Source: Candidatus Wolframiiraptor sinensis
GTDB lineage: Archaea > Thermoproteota > Nitrososphaeria_A > Caldarchaeales > Wolframiiraptoraceae
Direction of reading: 5' to 3'
DNA: 64,000 bases
Assembly: GCA_023268255.1 (NCBI GenBank)
Contig: JALNJX010000002.1
Location: forward strand, 186,001-250,000
Made by a program: the position numbers and the translations under genes. Positions 46,292 through 55,587 of this stretch are shown one piece after another (within the stretch, counting starts at the first letter, position 1; each line of letters begins with the position of its first letter). Below the pieces are notes generated by a model. That model was not told where the DNA came from, did no database searches, and saw only the letters and a list, made by a program, of their open reading frames with translations.

Positions 46292-46310
46292 AAATCCCAC
46301 CCCCCGCACA
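46292..46310 (+). repeat. Right attachment site (attR) core
   Basis: AAATCCCACCCCCCGCACA is an exact 19-bp copy of the left core within tRNA-Leu(GAG), but no tRNA body precedes it. TACCGGTAAATTTT lies just inside it. Confidence 0.85.
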
Positions 46311-46353
46311 CCATTCATAATGTGAAAATTTTTAGGGGCGGGTTGTCAACATT

Positions 46354-47127
46354 TTGTATGCAAGTTTGAGGAAGTGGAAGATTGGCGATAGGTTCTTAGG
46401 AGATGGTGACTTAAGGATTTTAGCTATTATACTGAGGGGTGGAGGGGCGTTGCCCGCCTCGGTGATTGCTAAAGATTATGGAAGTACATACCCCTATGAG
46501 AGGTTGCCGGTGCTTGTTGAAGGCGGTTTTCTTATGCATGAAGCTGGTAGCTTTAGGTTGACGGAGAAGGGAATGATAGCGGGCGTAAGAGGGTGCTTAT
46601 TGATTGATGAATTCAGGAAGGAGATCTTAAGTTATTTCATGAGGAAGATAAAGAAGATCTTTAGACTTCTAGAGATGAGAGAAGCATTTAGTAAGTCTGA
46701 CAAGGAGAAGCTGCTGGATTCCCTCTTGGAAGCTCTCGGAAATAATGATGAATTCTTCAAGGTGAATCTGCGGTATAGAATTGGTGAGGACTACAGAGAA
46801 TTCGTCAGTAAAATCATTGAGCAGTTCTTTAGGCAGCTTAATCCTAAGGAAGAGCGTTTTTATGAAACTCTTAAGCTATGGTTGGACCGCATAAGAAGTA
46901 GAGAGGATTGGAGCATATTGCTTAAATTGGTTATGGGAAGTTTGGGATTTCTTCTTTCGAGTTCGCATTATTATTTTCGCTCCAAATTGGCTCGAATTTT
47001 TTGGCACATCGGATATTTATTGCGAGAAGCCTGGTTTACCCTTAGCATTTTATGGAGGATAGCCTTTGCTATAAGTCTGGCATTAATTATAATCTCCGTC
47101 ATTTTTAGGATTATCGGTCTTCTCTGA
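46354..47127 (+). CDS. Winged-helix protein with C-terminal membrane helix
   Basis: The 257-residue protein (TTG start) has an N-terminal winged-helix-like segment (LRILAIILRGGGALPASVIA, then RLPVLVEGGFLMHEAGSFRL with TEKG) and a central helical region. The last 30 residues are hydrophobic (WRIAFAISLALIIISVIFRI). I know no named family. It lies just outside the right attachment site and looks less AT-rich than the island. Confidence 0.5.
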   Translation: MYASLRKWKIGDRFLGDGDLRILAIILRGGGALPASVIAKDYGSTYPYERLPVLVEGGFLMHEAGSFRLTEKGMIAGVRGCLLIDEFRKEILSYFMRKIKKIFRLLEMREAFSKSDKEKLLDSLLEALGNNDEFFKVNLRYRIGEDYREFVSKIIEQFFRQLNPKEERFYETLKLWLDRIRSREDWSILLKLVMGSLGFLLSSSHYYFRSKLARIFWHIGYLLREAWFTLSILWRIAFAISLALIIISVIFRIIGLL

Positions 47128-47274
47128 GTTCTGTTTCCTCTAAATTCTGGAATAATGGAAAAAAGGGGAGGAGGTGGGTGCCCTATCTTTTGCGTCGTTG
47201 ACTTCGTTGTCTATTTCTTGCATCGTCGTCCCCGGCCAAGGCTTTCCCCAGGCGCAAGACTGAGGTCTCAGGCT

Positions 47275-48231
47275 CTATTTGCCATCTGGCGGAGCGGGGG
47301 AGACTCGCTTGGCGGCCCGAGCCTTGGGCTGGCTTCGGCTGAGGGTCCTTGGCATAAGGTTCATTAACCCCCCAACCCAAGAATCCCCCTGAGGTGTGCC
47401 GGGGGGAGGGTTGGGGGTCTCCCCCTTTGCCTCCCCTGAGCCGGGCGCCCTCAGGGGGCCTTGGGCGGGGAATCGTTTTTCGTAGTCTCTTAGTATGAAT
47501 CTTATCGGAGCTTCTAGGTATTGTATTCCCAGCATTATCGCTGCAGTTTTCGCCAAGTTGATTATGGAGACGTGATCTCTATCATCTTCCATTCCGCACC
47601 TTGGGCATTTCACGCGCCTTCTTCCATGGTCGGTCATTATTGAGTGACAGCGCGGGCATATGTGACTACTGAATTGCGGCGGGACTTTCATCAGCTTTAT
47701 TCCACGTTTTTCACAGGCTCTTTCCAATCTTCGAAGAATTTTTGCGATGGGCCATGTAGAGTATCGTTGTGCCAGTTCTGGGTCTTTACTCCTTAATTTT
47801 TGTCTTAAAGCCCTTGCATTCAAATCTTCTACAACGATTAGAGCGGCATCAAAGTCCTTTGCGGTTCTTATTATTGTTGCGACGCTATCGTTTATCCACT
47901 GATTCTCTCTCGCCCTAAGGTATGCTAGCCAGCTACTTGCAGGTCTTTTATGCACTTTCATCGAATACCTGTTTATTTTGCGGACGAACGATATCAAGTG
48001 AATCGGCCTTTTCACCCTCAGCCTCTTCGCCGGGTATATTCTTGTCTCGGTTAATCTTATCGCACCAATGGTTACGTCGCTCACGTTGACGTCAACGGTT
48101 ACGAGCTTCAGCTCCCTCGCTTGCTGATATTGAACTAGCTCGTGGGGAAGGCCTTGGCCAGGTTTTCCTCGCATGTCGCTCAACGTAAAACAACTCTTGG
48201 AAGGATATTTGCATAGCTGTTCTAGAATCAC
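47275..48231 (-). pseudogene. IS605-type TnpB, N-terminally truncated
   Basis: This 318-residue RuvC-like protein keeps the catalytic triad: Asp47 in VTVDVNVSD, Glu135 in IVVEDLNAR and Asp219 in EDDRDHVSIINLA, and the zinc ribbon Cys192, Cys195, Cys209, Cys212. TnpB is an RNA-guided nuclease of IS200/IS605 elements. About 120 N-terminal residues are missing, and the present residues 18-40 (LPHELVQYQQAREL) look like an internal deletion junction. There is no tnpA. GTG 48231 is preceded by an in-frame TGA, so the gene is a remnant. The C-terminal tail of about 60 residues runs into a GC-rich hairpin. Confidence 0.75.
47369..47417 (-). other. Strong GC hairpin in tnpB 3' end (possible guide-RNA scaffold)
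   Basis: CCCCCAACCC (47369-47378) pairs perfectly with GGGTTGGGGG (47408-47417), and CCCCC (47385-47389) pairs with GGGGG (47401-47405) inside it. The hairpin lies within the 3' end of tnpB, where omega RNAs of TnpB elements usually lie. Whether it is transcribed is not shown. Confidence 0.45.
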
Positions 48232-48753
48232 CTTCAGCTCTCATGTTAAAACCTGAACTAACTTTCAGATGAAAGGTCACGATCTAAATTTATTCTCTCA
48301 CTCATCTCACAATTTATCAGGAGATAATTGAGGAGGAAGTAGCATATTTCAGGCCAAGGATTTACTGTAAACCATTTATGAAAGCAGGGGTGGGGATAGG
48401 ATGAAGAAGCAATCTTCACGTGTTATAAGGAATTCATTAAGCTTAAGCTGGAGATTTAGCTCGCATGGTCTTACCGAAAATACTTTTGGACCACTAACGG
48501 TTATAGATTTTTCACTAAAGTGAATTAGCTGGAATGACGACCCTTTTCGATGGAAATTGGCATAAAAGGGCACTTATGGAGAAATGGTCAGTGGTACCTA
48601 TGCCTGTTACATTTGTGGTAATACACTTTCAGTTTTCCTCTTCTTTATGTTAATTTGCGATTTGTGCATTGAAAAAGCTATTGTTGGACTGAAGAGTTTC
48701 GTGCGCATTTTTCTGGAATTGCGAAGCTGATCGTCCGCACTTTTCAGGAAAGC
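48232..48753. other. Gene-free stretch between tnpB and protease gene
   Basis: A 65-codon minus-strand frame (48376-48573) lacks recognisable features and is probably noise. No RNA gene or repeat is seen. Confidence 0.4.
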
Positions 48754-49107
48754 TTAGTGAAGTAGCAATGTCCATTCCTTAAGTTTGCCGGTTATTGGAT
48801 CCACTTGAAGGCCGAGTATTTCAAGTGTTGTTACGCCTATGAGGAGCTTATCTATGATGTCTGAGACCAAGACTGGGATGATATCACCCCGACCCTCGAT
48901 CTCTATCCAAGCTCTACTCCGGTCTAGTTCAAGCTTACCAGCGCCCGTCTCAACGATCGTCTTGCCCACCATCTCGAGCCCGACCTCATTGGAAACTTTC
49001 CTTGGAATGACCGTGAGCGTTGCGCCAGTATCCACTAGGCCTTCAACCTCGATTAGGCGCTCCCTGCTCGGCGGCCCTACCTTCACCTTCACAATAACGT
49101 GGCCCAT
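48754..49107 (-). CDS. Retropepsin-like clan AA aspartic protease
   Basis: From ATG 49107 (MGHVIVKVKVGPPSRERLIE) the protein is about 117 residues with the catalytic motif LVDTGAT at 25-30 and a later LLIGVTTLEILGLQVDPITG, matching the flap and second beta region of retropepsin-like single-domain proteases that act as dimers. The family is found in archaea with little known function. The frame extends upstream to 49179, but AAGCATATTTATCC just upstream of 49107 is a likely promoter. Confidence 0.7.
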   Translation of the reverse strand: MGHVIVKVKVGPPSRERLIEVEGLVDTGATLTVIPRKVSNEVGLEMVGKTIVETGAGKLELDRSRAWIEIEGRGDIIPVLVSDIIDKLLIGVTTLEILGLQVDPITGKLKEWTLLLH

Positions 49108-49709
49108 CTTCACGAGATAAATTAGGATAAATATGCTTAAAAACGATATGGCACAGTTGTGGAATCCATAAATCTTCATACGAGTTTTCTTAATTCTTTT
49201 TAGTTCTGATTTTCAGAAAAGTACCAGCAAATTTCGGCAGCAACCGCATCCCGCGCTATGAATATTATATCTCTAACAAGTTCCGAGAAATCGCCTCACT
49301 GGTCGAATGTTCGCCAGAGCCATTCCAGACACCTTATCCGAGAAAATTTTTATGATATTCCCAGTTTGTCAAGTGTGAGCACGGATAGTTATCCTCCTAA
49401 TGATGCTATTACTTATACTTATAGTCATGGAAGCATTGCGGATTAACGCCGGAGATCGACATGCATCGCATGTGCGGGGGCTGTCAGCACAGGTGAGCCT
49501 AACCTACGGTTACTAGTAGTATTGTGACTAGGTCTAGTCCTTTTGAAAAATGCTTGGGCTATGGGTATGATCCACCATGTTGCAATGGACGAGAGTATTC
49601 CGATCGTCGAGAGAATGATTGCCATGTAGCCGGAGTTCGTTTGGGTTGAAGGCTCTCATACGCGTTTCTCGGAAATTAAAAATGTTAAAGGCAATCTTGC
49701 GATGTGATG
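49108..49709. other. Gene-poor stretch before decaying sugar cluster
   Basis: A 60-codon minus frame (49443-49625, MAIILSTIGILSSIATWWII) encodes one membrane-like helix and could be a remnant. Nothing else is recognised. Confidence 0.35.
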
Positions 49710-50568
49710 CTAAGCTTTCAAGTATTTTCTGGCCATCTCTTTGATGAACTTGAGTCCTTCTTCGGCTATCGCGTCTGCGCTGGGGGCGATCTTACGCCAG
49801 ATTGCAGTGGATGCTGCAACCGACTTTATCTCCGGCGTGAAGGATTCTACGACGAGCCATCTATCATAGCCTATCTCGGATAGGGCTTGAAAGACCTCGT
49901 CCCAATTCACGTGGCCTGTTCCCGGTATTCCTCTGTCATTTTCGCAGCAGTGGAAGTGGTTTAGCAGTTTTCCAGCCATTTTTATCGGATCATAGAAGTT
50001 CTTCTCCTCTATATTCATGTGGAATGTGTCTAAGTGAACTTTCATGTTCGGCTCCCCGACGTCTTTTGCACAGCTTCACGGCATCCTCCGCGGTATTCAG
50101 GAAGTATGTCTCAAACCTGTTCACGGGCTCCGCGCCGAGGCTTATTCCATAGCTCTGCGCGTATCTGCATATCTCTCTTAACGCCTCCACGCTGCGCCTC
50201 CACTCCTCCTCGGTTCTGGGCCTTCCCACGATTTTTCCCCAAGCAATGTAGATCACGCCATTGATGGCGTCTCCATCCAGCTGAGCAACTATGTCAATGC
50301 AGCGCTTCATGAACTCTATGCCGCGCCTTCTAACCTCCTCGTCATCGCTCGTAATATCATATTCCTTCGGGAGCCCCATCGAGCCTAGAAACTCCACGTC
50401 GTTTCTTTTCAGCTCCCTCTTCGTGGCATCCACGTCTATGATATCGGGCTCCATTAGGGGAACCTCCACACCATCGAATCCAAATCTCTTGGCCTTCTCT
50501 ATAAGGCGTACTGCTGATTTATCAAAGCGCTCAGTCCAGAGGAAAAGATGCACACCATACTTTACCAT
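49710..50568 (-). pseudogene. D-tagatose 3-epimerase-like sugar isomerase, frameshifted
   Basis: Two minus-strand frames make one TIM-barrel epimerase. The first (50568 down to about 50050) reads MVKYGVHLFLWTERFDKSAV and contains VEVPLMEPDIID; the second reads MKVHLDTFHMNIEE and contains GHVNWDEVFQALSEIGYDRW. The break is at TGC-AAAA-GACGTC: removing one A restores VKLCKDVGEPNMKVHLDTFH. The family interconverts ketohexoses such as tagatose and sorbose or psicose and fructose. A TATA-like AATATAATTA lies about 30 bases upstream of the start. It faces the kinase gene divergently. Confidence 0.75.
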
Positions 50569-50671
50569 GGAGTATAATCTTTTATCGGCGGTAATTATAT
50601 TTTTGTCATGTTAACTAGCTTGCTGAAGATCGTGATTGCGAGGAGACCCTTGTATCGCCTGCAAGTTTAAG

Positions 50672-50680
50672 CTTTATATA
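50672..50680 (+). promoter_or_regulatory. TATA box of FGGY kinase gene
   Basis: CTTTATATA at 50672-50680 lies about 28 bases before the start ATG 50706. The box looks intact even though the gene is broken. Confidence 0.45.
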
Positions 50681-50705
50681 GCTTTAGAAAAAATAGAATG
50701 ATGCT

Positions 50706-52145
50706 ATGGATTATGCTATAGCAACATTCGATATCGGCAAAACCAATAAGAAGCTCATGGTCTTCGATGACGACTTAAAGCCTTAATTCGAGTGCAAAAC
50801 CTACATAGGTGAAATCGTTAGAGATGGTATCCTATGCGATGATGATGAAAAGATCGTGACTTGTGTAAAGAGTAGCTTTAAGGATGTTCTGAAGAAGTAC
50901 CATGTCAAAGCTTTATCGGTTACGACCCACGGCGCGACCGTCACGTACTTGAGCGGGGGCAGGCTCGGCTTTCCCATAGTATCATATAACCACGACATAG
51001 ATGAGAGTATTAGGAGAATGTTTTATGAAGAATTCGGGGATCCATTCAGCCTTTACTCCGTAACAGGCACACCGCCATGGGGCAGGCTACTGAATGTTGG
51101 AATGCAGATATACTGGTTCAGGAGGAGCTATCCGGAAAGATTTGCTAAGATAGATGACATACTTTTCTTTCCCCAATACCTCACTTATGAGCTTTCCGGG
51201 ATGAAGTCATGCGAGGTCACTAGCGCCAGATGCCACACATATCTTTTTGATTTTAGAAAGAGGGGGTGGAGCTTCATAGCCGAGAAGCTTGAGGTAGACC
51301 AGCGATCCCCGGATTTCACCAATGTATGGCGGCCTATAGGAAAGCTCACGATTGATGGTTTAGAAATCATCGTCACCCCCGGGATTCATTATTCAAATGC
51401 TTCAATTCTTCCATATGTTGCTAGAGGACAGAGATTGGTCTTCGCGTCAACCGGGACTTGGTGCGTCTTCATGAACCCCTATTCGGGGTTTAATCCGAGG
51501 AGGGAGGGCTTGGAGCAAAACATACTCTATTACGCGGATCCTTACAGCCGCCCGGTAAAATCTCTAATATTCCCGGGTGGGTACGAGCATGACCATTACG
51601 TTAAACTTATCAAAGAGAGGTTCGGCTTAAGTCCCTTGGGAATATCCCCGAACTTGGAATTAATCGAGGAGATTCTGAGGCGCGGAAAGGACTTCATAAC
51701 TCCGGGGCTGATCGAGAGATCTGGAAGATTCCCATACTCTAAGCCTAGAATAATAGGCGACTTATTCTTCAAGGGCCCGGAGCATGCTTATCACATACTT
51801 AACCTGAGCTTAGCAATACAGTCATATGCCGCCATAGAGTCCATCTCCGGGGGAGAAAATATTGACGTCATTGTCCAAGGCGGATTCGCCAACAACATGA
51901 TATATCTGATGATTTTATCCGCGTTGCTTCCAGATAGGAGGGTTCTCAGGTCAGGATTCTCTGAAACAACGGGGCTGGGAGTCGCGCTCTGTGCCAAGTG
52001 CGCAGTAGAGGACCTCGAGCCTAAGGACGTCGAATTCAATGCGCCCATTGAGGAGGTCCCGAAGCCGGAGATAGACCGGGATAAGCTTGATCACTATGTT
52101 GAGGAGTTCATGAAAGTTGTAACCTCAACGAGCTCTGAGGACTAG
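50706..52145 (+). pseudogene. FGGY-family sugar kinase with in-frame stop
   Basis: From ATG 50706 the protein starts MDYAIATFDIGKTNKKLMVF, with the FGGY phosphate-binding DIGKTNKK, but codon 27 is TAA (50784-50786). The same frame then continues for about 450 codons with VTTHGATVTY, VFASTGTWCVF and IVQGGFANNMIY, and no further stop. The kinase phosphorylates ketoses or polyols; rhamnulokinase-like or fuculokinase-like enzymes are the nearest in layout. It lies back to back with the epimerase, as in a ketose-use operon. A point mutation or sequence error could account for the stop. Confidence 0.75.
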
Positions 52146-52313
52146 ACCATAATGCTTTGAGAGATCTGACGAGAATCGGAGAAGATAGCTTATCACTGAG
52201 CGTGAAAACTCTTTCATAAGATCTTATCAGTGCGCGGGATGTCATCATCCATAAGTCAGATACGGCCGCACACATCATCTAAGATCAACTAGGCCGAACT
52301 CATTATAACTTTT

Positions 52314-52336
52314 AATGTTCATCAATGTCGAACATT
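52314..52336. promoter_or_regulatory. Inverted repeat with nearby TATA box
   Basis: AATGTTC (52314-52320) and GAACATT (52330-52336) are exact inverted repeats separated by nine bases. CATTATAAC lies about 15 bases before them. It may be an operator of a rightward transcript into the glycosyltransferase gene, or a short terminator-like fold. The 52146-52500 stretch otherwise holds no gene. Confidence 0.35.
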
Positions 52337-52554
52337 GGTCCATCAAAGAATTTTATGCATTTTGCCAGTTAAAATTTAGGGACAAAGCTGGCAACGGTCG
52401 CCGAAACATCTACATGGCTACTCAAAGCAATGTTTGATGCGGAGCTTCGCCTGGCAATAACACTTTTATAGTCCCATTCTGCATTATACAGGGGTTTTAG
52501 TGGCTGAGTAATGGTTTACTTAAATTTTCTCTCAGAACGATTTTCTGGATATTA

Positions 52555-54308
52555 TTGATAATCCTGTTATCAATTCTCGTTCCATCGTTCTTTGCAAATC
52601 AATTTCCAAGCTATTTCAAGGCGCTATCTATCTACTACGATTTTCTTTTTGAAGCCTACTTTAAGCTCCCGGGAGCAAAGTCGCTGTTCTCCTTGATCGT
52701 GCTTCTGAATCTCTCCTTGTCTTCCGTGGCTCTATTCATGGCGATATTAAATAACTTTGGAGCCGATGCGTCGAGAGCTCAAATCTTTCCTAATAATGCG
52801 GCCGGGCATCACTTTAACCCGCATCTCGGAGAGAATTCCACTTCCAAATCACCAGTTTATCTCCAATATGACCTAGAGTCGTATAATCAATCCGTGGGTA
52901 GACTTTTTGATGCGAAGAGTGCTCACATGATGGATTTACTCGGCTTCTCAACGCTTGCCGGCTCCGTGATCTCGGGAGTCCCGATGGTCTATTCTATGAT
53001 GGACATGGTCGCTCATAGCTTGAAATATAGCTGGATTGTCGGTATGCCTCATCTTATGCTCCAAAATGCTGAATTCCTCTCATTCGGGAAAAATGATTTT
53101 GCCTTGGACGGGAAAATGTTCTGAGAAAAATCCGATAAGCTAAAGGGCAAGCGTGTGATCCTTGTCCTGCCGACGAATGGTGGAAACTTCAGCACATTGA
53201 AAACCAGCGTTGAATCAGTGATATTTTGGAGAGAGATACTAAAAATGAAGTACGGTGAGCTTGCTGAGATATCTCAATGGGTGGTTTGTGAGCAAAATGA
53301 CTATGAGAAGAATCGTGAGAGCTATAATGAATTGAGCCTAATTGGTTCGAAGATAATAGTTGTTCCAAGGGGCTTCAGCACGGCGAGAGATACGAAATTC
53401 AAGGCGAGAGCTCTCACCTACACGCTGAATGTTATGGACAAGGAGGGATTGATCAACGAGAATGTCTGGATTTACCATCAAGATGATGAGACGAAGGTGG
53501 GCGAGGATACCATGATTGGCATAATGGATTACATTTGCCAATGCTGGCCCCAATGATATCTATGCTACTGGCATAATAATCTATGCTGATGGCTTAATGA
53601 ATACGCCGCCGAGAGTTCAGGAGCCTGCTAGGAGCTATGATGACTTCAGAATACTCTTCACCACAAAGACGCGTGGCATGCTTTCTTTTTGGGCATCATG
53701 GTTCGCACCTACTTGTTAGAGCGGATATAGAGAAGGATGTTGGATGGGATTTCGGTAATGCTAAAACGGAGGACTGGCTATTCGGCCTAATGCTATGGCA
53801 AAAGTATAAGCCTGGTAAGACCATATTGAAAGGATTTGGATATGAGAAGCCGCCTCTCTCGATCGATGGATTGCTGAAGCAGAGGAGAAGATGGGCTCAC
53901 GGGGCTTTGCGGATATTGAGAAGGAAAGATGTCAGGTTGAGGTATCGGCTTGCGGCATTCTATGGCATGATTAGCTGGTTCTCGGCTTTACCATCCTTAA
54001 TAGCGTTCATACTCGCGATCATTCATCCAACCGGCGGATTATTCCCTGGCTCAGGGTTTATAGCAGGCTTTACGTGGTACTCACTATACCGATACTACTC
54101 ATTCGGGTACGCTATTAATAATGCGTATATCAGGAGTGAGAAGAGTGGATGGCTTGGGGGTAGGATTAGGAAAACGCTAGCAATAATCGGCGGAATGATT
54201 CTCGAAAGCCTAGCTCCATGGTACGCTCTCCTCAAGCCTCCAAAGGGTTTTGAGGTGATAAGTAAGGACGAAGGAAGCAGGAGAAAGGTGGCGAATTTCA
54301 ATCGATGA
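52555..54308 (+). pseudogene. Membrane glycosyltransferase family 2 (cellulose-synthase-like), disrupted
   Basis: Three frames make one protein. Frame A (52555-53556) has four hydrophobic N-terminal stretches, an in-frame TGA at 53122-53124, then KRVILVLPTNGGNFSTLKTS and the DxD-like WIYHQDDETKVGED. Frame B (about 53537-53719) reads ANAGPNDIYATGIIIYADGL. Frame C (to 54308) has KTEDWLFGLMLW (TED motif), LKQRRRWAHGALRIL (QxxRW motif) and C-terminal membrane helices. GT2 enzymes of this class polymerise extracellular glycans from nucleotide sugars. One stop and two frameshifts make it non-functional as read. The N-terminal membrane part could instead be a separate gene. Confidence 0.65.
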
Positions 54309-55164
54309 GAATTATGGCTTTTAGGATCTGCATGCTTTTACCCCTGATCACTTTCATTCTTTTACCCAGTATTTACGGCGCTAATCAGCCCGCGGATCTA
54401 TGTTTAGATTTGACCACCGCTTATGACCAGAATTTTAAGTGGTATAACACTAATGGTTCTCTGCCAGCATATCATGCTGATCACTATCTTTTTACCGGCA
54501 GCAAATTCACTAATGTCTATCAAGATGCCCTATCTCTCAAATCTATTGAGGCCGGGAAGACCTTCGCGCTCTCAGCCCGCGTTAGCGTATATATCGAGAA
54601 TCTTTCAGCGAGCGATAGAGATGGGTTCGCGGCCTTCATTACGGATGACACTAGGGTCTTCACGGGGGATGAGTTCGGCTTCGTCGTACGGCAAAGCTCC
54701 TCGACGATCAATGGGTATATTCAGTCCCCAAGAATCCCCGAGTTCTTCAAGGAATTTAAGCTTGAGAGTATACCGGTGGGGTCGGAGAGAACCTATACGC
54801 TTAAGGCGGTGTACGCGGAGATAGGCGATAAGGGGGTTATCAGATTCTTCATAAACGACAAGCGTTTTCGTGCATGATTTTCCAAAAATCTCAGGTGAAA
54901 AATTCTACCTAGTTATAAGCTCCAAGAAGCTCTGTCCAACCCCCATAGATACCTCAAGAAATTACATGAAAGTCTATTCCGCATGCATGATAAACTTGCC
55001 TATTTCAGAGAGCTGATGAGAATCCTGATGCGAGCGCGCACCAGCAAGCTGACCCCCACATGAACTTGATAATCACATTGCTAATATTGAATACCGCAAT
55101 AGCCTCACTTTTACTTGTACTGATCGGGATCATGTTGAGGAAGATCAAGTCGTTCTCCTCTTGA
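54305..55164 (+). pseudogene. Secreted membrane-anchored protein, frameshifted
   Basis: The start overlaps the glycosyltransferase stop (ATGA), so it was coupled to it. It begins with a signal peptide (MRIMAFRICMLLPLITFILL) and a beta-rich domain with many Ser/Thr. The frame breaks near 54860: the next frame continues VFVHDFPKISGEKFYLVISS to about 55016. A third frame, from about 55018, gives ADPHMNLIITLLILNTAIAS and an ending membrane helix. Two single-base changes would restore about 285 residues. The function is unknown; the neighbour suggests exported glycan or sheath. Confidence 0.5.
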
Positions 55165-55361
55165 ATTGCTCTCGAGGAAGTAGGCAGAGGGAGAGCTTCA
55201 AACGCTTGTTAGATCATTAAGGCGTAAGGGGCCGGATCTTGATTCCAGAGAGACTTACGTCAACTAAAAAGAGCTCACTCCCGTCCTCTTTTCCTACTCT
55301 CTCTTTACATCACACTATGAAATTGATATTCATGGCGTTTATTCAAGAAGAATTGAATTGT

Positions 55362-55434
55362 CGCCGGCGGGTGGATTCGAACCACCGACCCCCGGGTTAA
55401 CAGCCCGGCGCTCCACCAGCTGAGCTACGCCGGC
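55362..55434 (-). tRNA. tRNA-Asn (anticodon GUU)
   Basis: On the minus strand GCCGGCG pairs with CGCCGGC. The anticodon stem CCGGG/CCCGG encloses CTGTTAA with anticodon GTT at 55399-55401. The T arm is GGTGG-TTCGAAT-CCACC. It is 73 bases with no intron. Confidence 0.96.
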
Positions 55435-55587
55435 TACTGTTTTTCCTTCGAGCTCTTTCTATTTATCTCTATTTCGGCTTATTTTTCTCGGGGTCTCATA
55501 TCTACGGGTTTGCTGGTGGTGGATGAGTGGAGTCTGGCCGAATAGCATATTGAATCCCGAGTGGGGCTTCATTTGGGCTGGGCGGGG

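Larger units (their letters stand above)
37028..46310 (+). mobile_element. tRNA-Leu integrated genomic island
   Basis: The 9.3-kb segment between two exact 19-bp copies of a tRNA-Leu 3' end is visibly AT-rich, in codons as well as between genes, unlike its GC-rich surroundings. It holds a HEPN-like membrane protein, a DndC-like protein, a helicase, a Cas4-like nuclease, a RelE-like module and a small membrane protein. The target tRNA stays whole at the left and a 3' fragment marks the right, as with tyrosine-recombinase insertions. I saw no integrase, origin or conjugation gene, so it is non-autonomous or decayed. Confidence 0.8.

Noticed and set aside
47155-47367. 70-codon plus-strand frame
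   Set aside because: Composition follows the GC-rich DNA antisense to the TnpB tail and no protein features are visible.
53122-53124. Selenocysteine or read-through at TGA in the glycosyltransferase
   Set aside because: Two further frameshifts in the same gene make decay the simpler explanation, and no SECIS-like structure was noticed.
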